NCBI GenBank assembly: GCA_016875515.1
Contig: VGRA01000020.1
Location: 1 to 12,862, forward strand
Reading direction: 5' to 3'
From: Deltaproteobacteria bacterium
GTDB lineage: Bacteria; Myxococcota; Myxococcia; Myxococcales; Myxococcaceae
Length of the DNA: 12,862 bases
In this document: positions 7,179 through 12,862 of the stretch, one piece after another
Position numbering within the stretch: position 1 is the stretch's first letter
How the letters are laid out: every line of letters starts with the position of its first letter
Notes under the pieces: generated by a model
What the model saw: the letters and a program-made list of their open reading frames with translations, nothing else
What the model was told of the DNA's origin: nothing
Databases searched by the model: none
Translations under genes and position numbers: made by a program

Positions 7179-7859
7179 TCACGCCCGCGCGCGCGGCTTG
7201 CGGGGCGGGGTGAGCGGGTAGGGGCGCAGGAGCAGCTCCCCCACCGCCAGCCGCCGCTGCCGGGGCCGGGCCTGCAGCTCCCCCAGCGGGCTCCGTCCCA
7301 GCCGCGCCAGCAGGAACGCCCCGGCGAAGAACAGCGCGAGGAGCGCCACCGAGACGAAGACGGGGCCGCCCGCCATCAGCCCCACGTGGGCCCGCTCCAG
7401 GAACTCGTTCCAGTCGCCCGCCGGCCGCGGGTGGCTGTAGACCTTCACCAGCCACGTCCCCATCAGGAGCACCAGCAGCGAGCCATACGCCCGGCTCATC
7501 CGCGTGGCGAGCGCGCTCGCAAACGACAGCTGCAGCTGCGGTCGGGACAGCTCCAGCGCCAGCTCCCGCAGCAGCGGCGCCCAGAAGCCGTCCTCCAGCA
7601 GCCGCACCCGCCGGTTCCACAGGTCGTAGCAGCGGTACCGGCGCGCCTCCAGCACCAGGAACGTCACCACCAGCCACATCCCCACCAGCAGCGTCACGTG
7701 GGACGTCTGCGCGCTGCCGAAGCTGAAGGAGATGGTGGCCGCCGTCACAGTAAGGGCCCAGTTGGTGGTGGTGTCCAGCCGCGTCCGCCAGCGGTCCGAG
7801 CGGCCGAGCTCGCCCCGGTACAGCTGCACCATGGTGACGTCGGACAGTTCCTCGGCCAT
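7179..7859 (-). CDS. DUF2270 integral membrane protein
   Basis: The product is 226 residues from ATG 7859, with a strong ribosome site (GGAGGAGGC directly before the ATG). The DUF2270 signatures are visible: YRGELGRSDRWRTRLDTTTN at 14-33 and EARRYRCYDLWNRRVRLLE at 71-89. Four membrane segments are likely at about 34-48, 55-71, 125-141 and 166-186. The tail is basic and rich in Arg/Pro. The family's function is unknown. The gene is probably co-transcribed with icd and is divergent from the sensor-kinase remnant, with a 78-base gap. Confidence 0.85.
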   Translation of the reverse strand: MAEELSDVTMVQLYRGELGRSDRWRTRLDTTTNWALTVTAATISFSFGSAQTSHVTLLVGMWLVVTFLVLEARRYRCYDLWNRRVRLLEDGFWAPLLRELALELSRPQLQLSFASALATRMSRAYGSLLVLLMGTWLVKVYSHPRPAGDWNEFLERAHVGLMAGGPVFVSVALLALFFAGAFLLARLGRSPLGELQARPRQRRLAVGELLLRPYPLTPPRKPRARA

Positions 7860-7937
7860 GCCTCCTCCGCCGGGGGAAGGTGGGCGGGGCTGCGCCCCCG
7901 CGCAATGCGGCCGCGCCGTGCGCACCTTGTCCCCGCC

Positions 7938-8464
7938 ATGCCCGCCTTCGACGACGCCGCCGCCCTGAGCGGTGTGCTGGAACAGGACCAGGACCGCGTC
8001 GTGCGGCTGTGGCGCAGGCGCCTCGCGGTGGAGTTGCACGAGGTGGAGCTCACGCGCGAGGGGCTGCGCCAGCCGCTGCGGGGGCTCGTCATGGAGCTCG
8101 CCCGCCTGCTTCGCACCCGGGGGGGCGAGGCCCTCCGGCTCTGGCCGGAGTCTGCCCGGGGCCACGGCCTGCGCCGCTACGAGGAGCGCTTCGACGCGGA
8201 CGACGTCGCGCGCGAGTTCAAGGCGCTTCAGCAGGTGCTGCTCCAGGCGTACGCGCGCCGCTGCGGGCAGCTGGAGCCCGAGGTGGCGGAGTTGGTGGCG
8301 GAGCTGTGCGGGGAGGCGGCCGCACCCCGGAGGCGAAGCTGGCCATCATCACCGGGGCGGACGTCCGCGGGCAGAGCCGGGAGACACTCCCGCAGGTGGA
8401 CGCGGTCTTCCGCAAGCCCCGGGACGTGGAGGCGCTGGACGAGTTCCTGACGCGGCTGAACTAG
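7938..8464 (+). pseudogene. Hybrid sensor kinase remnant (RsbRD N-terminus + receiver C-terminus)
   Basis: From ATG 7938 the frame encodes about 125 residues typical of an RsbRD-type N-terminal sensory domain: LEQDQDRVVRLWRRRLA, the RYEERFDADDVAREF segment and VAELVAELCGEAAA. At about 8315-8325 coding passes to another frame, TPEAKLAIITGADVRG through VDAVFRKPRDVEALDEFLTR, which is the last ~45 residues of a receiver domain with its conserved Lys-Pro. The PAS, HisKA and HATPase parts expected between them, and the front of the receiver with its phospho-Asp, are absent. The whole piece is 527 bases, not a multiple of three. This fits a large internal deletion in a hybrid histidine kinase gene; no catalytic activity is possible. 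The gene ends 15 bases before the TPR gene. Confidence 0.72.
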
Positions 8465-8479
8465 GATGACCATCCGCCC

Positions 8480-9718
8480 ATGGGCACACCGTACGACGAC
8501 CTGCGCAGGAAGGTGGAGCGCGGCGAGACCCTCTCGCCGGGCGAGCTGGAGGCGCTGGAGGCGTCCGGCAACGGCTCGCCGGAAGGGCGGCTCGCGGTGG
8601 TCCACGCCCTGCTCAACGCCGAGCAGGTGGCCCCGGCCCTGGCGCGGCTGGGGGGGCTGCGCCGGGACTTCCCGCGCCGCAAGGACATCCAGCTGGCGTG
8701 GGCCCGGGCGCTCGTCATGAAGGAGGACTGGGCGCAGGCGGAGGCGCTCTTGAAGGAGGCGTTCGCCCAGGATCCGGCGGACCCGGAGGTGCTGAAGGCG
8801 CTGGCGGTGCTGGCCCTGCGCCGGCACGAGTTCGTTCTGGCGAAGCGGTGGGTCTCGGATGCCCGCCGCGCCGACCCGCTGGACGACGAGGCGCGGCTCC
8901 TGGAGGCGGAGCTGGAGGCGGCCGGGGAGCTGCCGCCGCCACCACCGCCTTCTTCCCCCGCGACGCTCGAGGCCTTCGCCGGGGCGCTGGAGGCGGCCAT
9001 GCGGGCGGAGGGGCTGGCGCCGGTCCGCCGCGGGGACCAGCTGTTCCTGCCCGGGCGGACGCGGCGGCTTGCCCGGCTGCTCCTGGAGCCGCTCCACGCG
9101 GACTTCCTCCGGGAGCAGCGGCCGCTGCAGCCCTTCGTGGAGGAGTTCGCCCGGCACCTCGCGGAGGAGTCCTGCGCCTCGGCCACGGACCGGGCGGCGC
9201 TGCTCTCCTCGCTGCGGCCGGTGCTGCGCGGGGCCGGCTTCGAGGCGCAGGCCCGCGGCGCGGCCCGCAAGGCGCTCGGCGAGGGGCTGCAGCTGTTCTA
9301 CGTGCTCGACCACCCCACGCTCGTCCGCTACGTGCCTGAAGGCATGGCGCGCACGCTGGGGCAGGACGCCGCCGAGCTGCACGCGCGCGCGCTGCTCAAC
9401 CTGGAGGGGGCGCCCACCGCGCTCACGCCGGTGCGCCGCACGGAGACCGGCTTCGCCCCGTCTCCCGGCGTGACGGGCCTGTACGCGCTGTGGCACGGGG
9501 ACGGGTACGACGGGGCCCGGCTGCTCGTCACGGCCGTGCGGGCGCGGCTGCGCGAGCGCTGCGGCCCCGGCGCCCTCCGGGTGTGGCTCGGGGCGCGCGA
9601 GCTGGTGGTCGTGGCTGCGGGCGGCGAGGCGTCGCAGCTGGCGCGGGCGCCGGTATTGGATGGAATTGCAGGGGACTGGCAACTGACGGACGACGGACGG
9701 CTGGTGCCGTGGACTTGA
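8480..9718 (+). CDS. TPR protein with DUF1444-like C-terminal domain
   Basis: The product is 412 residues from ATG 8480. Residues ~66-136 form two tetratricopeptide repeats (DIQLAWARALVMKEDWAQAE; LKALAVLALRRHEFVLAKRW). A proline linker follows at 151-160. The C-terminal ~240 residues resemble DUF1444 proteins such as Bacillus YtpQ in GLQLFYVLDHPTLVRYVPEG (269-288), ELHARALLNLE and DGYDGARLLVTAV. The resemblance is from memory of the pattern and is moderate. No signal peptide or membrane segment is seen, so it is likely cytoplasmic. TPRs bind partner proteins; the partner and the role of the C-terminal domain are unknown. Base composition and frame look intact. Confidence 0.8.
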   Translation: MGTPYDDLRRKVERGETLSPGELEALEASGNGSPEGRLAVVHALLNAEQVAPALARLGGLRRDFPRRKDIQLAWARALVMKEDWAQAEALLKEAFAQDPADPEVLKALAVLALRRHEFVLAKRWVSDARRADPLDDEARLLEAELEAAGELPPPPPPSSPATLEAFAGALEAAMRAEGLAPVRRGDQLFLPGRTRRLARLLLEPLHADFLREQRPLQPFVEEFARHLAEESCASATDRAALLSSLRPVLRGAGFEAQARGAARKALGEGLQLFYVLDHPTLVRYVPEGMARTLGQDAAELHARALLNLEGAPTALTPVRRTETGFAPSPGVTGLYALWHGDGYDGARLLVTAVRARLRERCGPGALRVWLGARELVVVAAGGEASQLARAPVLDGIAGDWQLTDDGRLVPWT

Positions 9719-9743
9719 CAAGTCAGGCGTGGCTGCCCTACCC
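9712..9743 (+). promoter_or_regulatory. Candidate promoter with palindromic -35
   Basis: A consensus TTGACA (9715-9720) overlaps the TPR stop codon and sits inside a perfect 13-base palindrome, GACTTGACAAGTC (9712-9724). CTACCC lies 17 bases downstream as a poor -10. The arrangement fits a promoter with an overlapping operator driving the exported-protein gene at 9755, though the weak -10 keeps confidence low. Confidence 0.35.
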
Positions 9744-9754
9744 CCGGAGCTTCC

Positions 9755-10162
9755 TTGTTGCGTTCACACCCACTCCTGCGCACGCAGTCGCTGGCCCTTG
9801 TCGGGCTCTGGCTGGCATTGCCCGTGGCCAGCGCCCTGCACGACGGCGAGCACGCGCACCGCTACTGCGTGGAGCACGGCGCCGTGGAGGAGGCGGGAGA
9901 GGACGTCGCCGCCCGCGCGCCGCGCGCCGGTGAGCTGTCCGAGGGCGTGGAGGCCGGGGAGGCGCAGGAGGCCGGATCACACGAGGCCTGCGCGTTCACC
10001 TTCGTCCGCGGGCTCGGTGACGGGGCAGCTCCCACGCGGACGGACGTTGCCGCCGCGGAACGGGTGGCCCGGGCCGAGCCCCTGCCTCCGCAGGACGTGG
10101 GCGCGCGTGGGTTGCCCGTCCTCGCGGTGGCGCCCAAGGGTTCCCCGCCCCGCGTGCGCTGA
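9755..10162 (+). CDS. Small exported His/Cys-bearing protein, unknown function
   Basis: The product is 135 residues starting at TTG 9755 (or TTG 9758), chosen because GGAG at 9746-9749 is well placed and because this start gives a complete signal peptide. Residues 1-27 are Arg-containing, then hydrophobic, ending PVASA before Leu28. The mature N-terminus is HDGEHAHRYCVEHG, followed by an acidic Ala/Glu/Gly stretch and SHEACAF. His29, 33, 35, 41, 76 with Cys38 and Cys79 could bind a metal, which fits the metal genes downstream. That is inference, and no known family was recognised. The C-terminus is proline-rich and ends in a basic SPPRVR. Confidence 0.68.
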   Translation: MLRSHPLLRTQSLALVGLWLALPVASALHDGEHAHRYCVEHGAVEEAGEDVAARAPRAGELSEGVEAGEAQEAGSHEACAFTFVRGLGDGAAPTRTDVAAAERVARAEPLPPQDVGARGLPVLAVAPKGSPPRVR

Positions 10163-10427
10163 GCCGCCCCCCTTCCTCACCGTTTCCCCCCCAGGTGCAG
10201 GTGGGACCGTCTGCGCGTTGCGTGACGGCCTGCCTGCGGCGGGAAGACGGCGAGCCGCGTGAGCGGCGGGGCCGCGTCCGCTCATCTCCTGCCCGTCGCC
10301 TTCCGCGCCCCGCGCGGTGACGGCGCCGCGGGCCCTCCACAACCCATCCCGTGTTGGCCACCGCGCCCGGTGGCCAGCACGCACGCCGAGCAGCACACCA
10401 CCCGCCGTACGAAAGGAAGCGACAGAC
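10163..10427 (+). promoter_or_regulatory. Structured leader region ahead of the metal-gene cluster
   Basis: This non-coding 265 bases can form three separate stem-loops. Stem 1 is CCGTC (10207-10211) with GACGG (10224-10228), with an inner CGC/GCG pair. Stem 2 is TGAGCGG (10260-10266) with CCGCTCA (10278-10284). Stem 3 is a 14-pair hairpin at 10350-10381, listed separately. GGGAAG (10241-10246) and CCTGCC (10288-10293) recall parts of cobalamin riboswitches, but the conserved GAGACCTGCC box and the 5' core are absent. AAAGGAAG before the ATG at 10428 is a good ribosome site. It may be a riboswitch or other cis-acting leader RNA, but no known class fits. Confidence 0.4.
10350..10381 (+). promoter_or_regulatory. 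Strong 14-pair hairpin / inverted repeat
   Basis: The left arm CGTGTTGGCCACCG (10350-10363) and right arm CGGTGGCCAGCACG (10368-10381) are complementary except for one T-G wobble, around the four-base loop CGCC. It ends 46 bases before the ATG at 10428. No T tract follows, so a classic terminator is unlikely. A regulator-binding operator or a leader RNA element fits better. Confidence 0.55.
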
Positions 10428-10793
10428 ATGGGCAAGTTCGAAGAGGTCATCCGGGGCGCTGGGCTCAGCGCCGAGCAGGTTCTCCGCCGCTCCGCCACGT
10501 TGGAGCGCAAGGGGCAGGAGGGGCGCGCGCGCGCGCAGGCCCGCTGGAAGCAGCGGCAGCTGGGAGAGAAGAAGGACTACGCCGGAATGGCCCGTCCCCC
10601 CTCTGGACGCGGGGTGAGCGAACGCCAGTGGGAGGCTGCCCTCGCGGATCGCCCGCTGCCGGGTACAGTCCGCGGCAAGTTGCTGCGCGCCGTCCAGGCG
10701 GTGCTGGCCCGCCGGGGACTGCCCCCGGTGGACGCGGCGGCCCTGTTCGGGACCGTGCCGCCGCGCCCCGGCCCGAAGGCGAAGGGGGCGTAA
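10428..10793 (+). CDS. Hypothetical protein, first gene of the metal cluster
   Basis: The product is 121 residues from ATG 10428, with AAAGGAAG about eight bases upstream. It is soluble, basic and helical-looking. The first half (EEVIRGAGLSAEQVLRRSAT; EGRARAQARWKQRQLG) is rich in Arg, Lys and Gln. The second half has VSERQWEAALADRPLPGTVR and a run that could be a small helical domain (LLRAVQAVLARRGLPPVDAA). It ends in a Pro/Lys tail. There are no cysteines, signal peptide or membrane segment. The basic character allows nucleic-acid binding, but no known family was recognised. It lies six bases before the next gene, so the two are surely in one operon. Confidence 0.65.
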   Translation: MGKFEEVIRGAGLSAEQVLRRSATLERKGQEGRARAQARWKQRQLGEKKDYAGMARPPSGRGVSERQWEAALADRPLPGTVRGKLLRAVQAVLARRGLPPVDAAALFGTVPPRPGPKAKGA

Positions 10794-10799
10794 CGCGCC

Positions 10800-11342
10800 A
10801 TGGACGCTCGCCTCGTACGGGAGGGGATGGTCCTCCTGGACCAGCAGATGTGGTGCCTCGGGCGGGACTGCGCCGGGCCGGCCAACCTCCTGCTCGAGGC
10901 GGGCTTCCGTCGCACCCGTGCCCTGGATGGCCGGTGCAGCCAGTACGACAGCCCGGTGCCCGGCGGCCACGTCTACCTCTGGGGATTCGGCGTCCTGCTG
11001 CTGGAGGGGACAGGGGCTGTTTTCCTGGACCGGGACCGCTTTGGCCCGGAGCACGCGGACGCAACTGCCCTGCGGGTTCCCGCCCACTGCCGGGACGCGC
11101 TGGCGCCCTCGTGGCCCGCCACCGTGCATCACCAGCAGCAGGTGCTCCGCCTCGCGGCCCGGCTGGCGCGCTGGCTGGGCGGGTACGAGGCCGCGGTGCT
11201 TGGACGCCAGGGAGCGGCGTGGCGCGCCATGGACCTCGCCGCGCGCAGCCGGCCACCGCGCTTTTCACCGCAGGAGGTCCCGGGGCGCTGGTCGCGCCTG
11301 GCGGACGCGCTCGATCCGGGAGGTGCCTGCCATGCGGCGTGA
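10800..11342 (+). CDS. Hypothetical protein with conserved-looking Cys/Trp motifs
   Basis: The product is 180 residues from ATG 10800, six bases after the previous stop. It is soluble, with no signal peptide. Notable segments are LLDQQMWCLGRDCAGPANLL (12-31, Cys19 and Cys24), RCSQYDSPVPGGHVYLWGFG (45-64) and AVFLDRDRFGP (73-83). The second half is helical (VHHQQQVLRLAARLARWLGG). The C-x4-C pair and the nearby His residues could bind metal, but this is inference. I do not recognise a named family. Its last 11 bases overlap the start of the next gene, which points to translational coupling. Confidence 0.7.
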   Translation: MDARLVREGMVLLDQQMWCLGRDCAGPANLLLEAGFRRTRALDGRCSQYDSPVPGGHVYLWGFGVLLLEGTGAVFLDRDRFGPEHADATALRVPAHCRDALAPSWPATVHHQQQVLRLAARLARWLGGYEAAVLGRQGAAWRAMDLAARSRPPRFSPQEVPGRWSRLADALDPGGACHAA

Positions 11343-11577
11343 GGCGCTGAAGGAGTTGGTGCGCGAGATGCTCGCAGAGGCCACGCAGCAGGAGGTGGAG
11401 GCCTTCGTGGCGGACCTGTCCCGGGAGTGGCTCTCGGCCCGCTTCGGGCCGCTCGGGCCGCTTGCCGAGACGGCCACCACCCGCCGCTACCGGGCGGCCC
11501 GACACCGCGAGCGGCCGCCCCGGATGGACGCGCTTCAGGGGGCCCAGGACCCACGGGACGAGGAGGAGGGGACATGA
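11332..11577 (+). CDS. Small hypothetical protein, translationally coupled
   Basis: The product is 81 residues from ATG 11332, with GGGAGG about eight bases upstream inside the preceding gene. The N-terminal half is a clear amphipathic helix region rich in Glu/Ala/Leu (ALKELVREMLAEATQQEVEA). The C-terminal half is strongly charged, Arg-rich and then acidic (RYRAARHRERPPRMD; PRDEEEGT). There is no signal, membrane segment or cysteine. It overlaps the preceding gene by 11 bases, and its TGA overlaps the ATG of the MerC-like gene (ATGA). The function is unknown; co-translation with a membrane metal protein suggests a partner role. Confidence 0.62.
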   Translation: MRREALKELVREMLAEATQQEVEAFVADLSREWLSARFGPLGPLAETATTRRYRAARHRERPPRMDALQGAQDPRDEEEGT

Positions 11578-12017
11578 CGACCCACGGTGTTGAATGCGAC
11601 TGCGGACATGACCACGGGGCGCCGGCGGACGCGCCGGGGGGATGGTCGGCGGTGCTGCCGCTGCTGGCCTGCCTGCTGTGCCCCGCCTGCCTGGCCACGT
11701 GGGCGAAGCTGGGCTCCAGCCTCGGGGCAGGCGTGATGCTCTCGGAGGCTGCCCACGGCTGGGTGCTCGCCGCGGCGGTGTCCTTCTCCCTCGGCGTCAG
11801 CGCCTGGCGCACGCGGCGGACGGGCCGCCCGTGGCCGCTGGCCGTGGCCGTGTGCGGGGCCGCGCTCGTGGCGGCTGGCCATGGCCTGCTGGGTTCGGAA
11901 CCGATCGAGTGGGCCGGCATCGCCGTGATGGCGGTGGGAGGCCTGGCCGAGCAACTGCTGCTCGCGCGCCGCCGCGCCGTCCGGGCGCGGGCCAAAGACG
12001 GGGCGTTGCAGCCATGA
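11574..12017 (+). CDS. MerC-like integral membrane metal protein
   Basis: The product is 147 residues from ATG 11574, with a very strong purine-rich ribosome site (GAGGAGGAGGGG). The N-terminal tail VECDCGHDHG (7-15) has two cysteines and two histidines, a likely metal site. Helix 1 carries LLCPACLA with Cys36 and Cys39, the CxxC-in-membrane feature of MerC-type proteins. Further segments lie at about 64-79, 88-107 and 112-130, giving four membrane helices. The tail is basic. MerC proteins move mercury, and MerC-like proteins also occur in zinc and other metal loci; the metal here is unproven. ATGA overlaps join it to both neighbours, so translation is coupled. Confidence 0.72.
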   Translation: MTTHGVECDCGHDHGAPADAPGGWSAVLPLLACLLCPACLATWAKLGSSLGAGVMLSEAAHGWVLAAAVSFSLGVSAWRTRRTGRPWPLAVAVCGAALVAAGHGLLGSEPIEWAGIAVMAVGGLAEQLLLARRRAVRARAKDGALQP

Positions 12018-12626
12018 CGCTCGCCGGGGCCATGGCGCTGGGGTTCGGCATCGGGCTGCGGCACGCGGCGGACGCGGACCACCTGCTTGCCCTCGGGTCC
12101 CTTTGCCCTCCAGGGACCGGTCCGCTGCGCGCCGCGCGCACGGCCGCCTGCTGGGGGCTGGGGCACAGCGCGAGCCTGCTGGGGGTGGGTGCGGTGGTGG
12201 TCCTGCTGGGGCTCCGGGTGCCGGGCGTGTTCGAGCCGCTCGCGGAGCTGGCCGTGGGGGCCATGCTGGTGTCGCTGGGCACCCTGCACCTGCTCGGCCG
12301 GAGCGCGGAGGCGCTGGCCAGCCCCGGCCAGGGGCAGCGCAGGACGCTCGCGGTGGGCTTCGTCCGCGGGATGGCCGGCTCTGCCGGCGTGTCCCTGCTG
12401 GCGCTCGCGGCCCAACCGGACTCGCACGCCGCGTTCGCCTAGCTCGTTCTGTTCGGCGCGGGCACCGTGGCGGGGATGGTAATGCTCTCGCTGCTGATCG
12501 GGGGGGCCGCTGTTCGCCGGAAACGGGCGTTCAGCGCTGCTGCTCGGTAGGCTGACCGCGCTCGGAGGCGTGGTCATGGGGGGGGGTGCGGGCGCCCACG
12601 CCCTGGCGGACCTGCTGGCCGGGTGA
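12014..12626 (+). pseudogene. NiCoT/UreH-type nickel-cobalt permease, nonsense and frameshift
   Basis: From ATG 12014 the frame gives 142 residues with the family signature GLRHAADADHLLAL (HAADADH at 17-23, the H-x4-DH nickel motif), WGLGHSASL, and GFVRGMAGSAGVSLLALA. It halts at TAG 12440-12442 in AFA-stop-LVLFGAGTVAGM, where the family usually has Tyr, so one base change (TAC to TAG) would explain it. Past the stop, the same frame continues to a G7 run at 12490-12496. With one G fewer, the family-like end PLFAGNGRSALLLG through ALADLLAG reads to TGA 12626. There are therefore two independent lesions in a gene that would otherwise be full length at about 200 residues. A transporter is not expected to be made. 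It overlaps merC-like by ATGA. Confidence 0.8.
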
Positions 12627-12679
12627 GCGCGGGGTGCAAGGGCATCCCAGGAGTGGAGAGACGCATTCAAGGAGTGCAC

Positions 12680-12862
12680 ATGGACTCAAAGAATGAGTCG
12701 AAGAAGATGCCTGTCACGGTACTCACCGGCTTCCTAGGGTCCGGGAAGACCACGCTGCTCAACCGCATCCTGACCGAACAGCACGGACAGCGGATCGCCG
12801 TCATCGAGAACGAGTTCGGCGAGATAGGGATTGACCAGGCCCTCGTCATCAACGCGGACGAG
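12680..12862 (+). CDS. CobW/COG0523 GTPase, N-terminal part (cut by window edge)
   Basis: Sixty-one residues are visible from ATG 12680, with AAGGAG a good distance upstream (12669-12674). The Walker A loop [12 protein letters not shown] lies at 17-28, followed by [20 protein letters not shown], the characteristic second block of CobW/COG0523 proteins. These G3E-family GTPases insert or deliver metals such as zinc, cobalt or nickel in the cytoplasm. The CXCC metal motif expected shortly after lies beyond the edge. Metal choice cannot be read here, although the preceding nickel-cobalt permease remnant and MerC-like gene support a metal role. It lies 53 bases after the permease remnant. Confidence 0.88.
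   Translation, partial: MDSKNESKKMPVTVLTGFLGSGKTTLLNRILTEQHGQRIAVIENEFGEIGIDQALVINADE

Noticed and set aside
10200..10300. Intact cobalamin riboswitch
   Set aside because: GGGAAG and CCTGCC are present, but the conserved GAGACCTGCC box and the 5' core are not, so it is kept only as a hypothesis.
10259..11350. 363-codon plus-strand frame and long antisense frames at 9996-11505
   Set aside because: They overlap the tightly spaced small genes with ribosome sites at 10428, 10800 and 11332, and show shadow-type composition.
11332..11450. Possible IS256-type transposase N-terminus (ALKELVREMLAEA)
   Set aside because: Only a generic amphipathic helix matches; the following conserved transposase segments and inverted repeats are missing.

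Overview
The window is very GC-rich with strong third-position GC in its reading frames. The gene types point to a myxobacterium (Myxococcota): lipoproteins with a C-x2-D-x-D-C motif, an RsbRD-type kinase N-terminus, a DUF2270 membrane protein, a VKOR-DsbA fusion and a TPR-DUF1444-like fusion. The lineage call is inference from gene style, since there is no marker gene here. I found no rRNA, tRNA, CRISPR array or recognisable insertion sequence.

Layout. 1-674 (minus): the start of a lipoprotein gene cut by the window edge, and a secreted protein with three GLG1-type cysteine-rich repeats. 754-1167 (plus): a YchJ/SEC-C protein. 1172-3637 (minus): ygfZ then a 6-phosphofructokinase in one operon, followed by a cysteine-containing reading frame with no start codon. 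3679-4971 (plus): a membrane VKOR-thioredoxin fusion, divergent from ygfZ. 4988-5731: a frameshifted SRPBCC/AHSA1 gene (minus) beside a VOC gene that has lost its middle (plus), then a SUI1/YciH-type translation factor (5737-6108). 6140-7859 (minus): DUF2270 and an NAD-type isocitrate dehydrogenase. 7938-8464 (plus): the two ends of a hybrid sensor kinase with the catalytic middle missing. 8480-9718 (plus): a TPR protein.

From 9755 to the right edge, all on the plus strand, lies a probable metal-handling locus. It holds a small exported His/Cys-bearing protein, a leader of about 265 bases with several strong stem-loops, three small unrecognised proteins, a MerC-like membrane protein with a Cys/His N-terminus, a NiCoT/UreH-type nickel-cobalt permease gene broken by a nonsense codon and a frameshift, and the start of a CobW/COG0523 metal-chaperone GTPase. 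Tight spacing and ATGA overlaps suggest one transcript from about 10428 to 12626, possibly extending into cobW.

The most striking overall feature is gene damage. Five genes in about 12.9 kb are broken (one 5'-truncated, one single-base frameshift, two internal deletions, one nonsense plus frameshift), while housekeeping genes beside them (pfkA, ygfZ, SUI1, icd) are intact. Either accessory genes are decaying or the assembly has errors; raw reads would decide. The best candidate for something undescribed is the structured leader with its small unknown genes in front of the metal genes.
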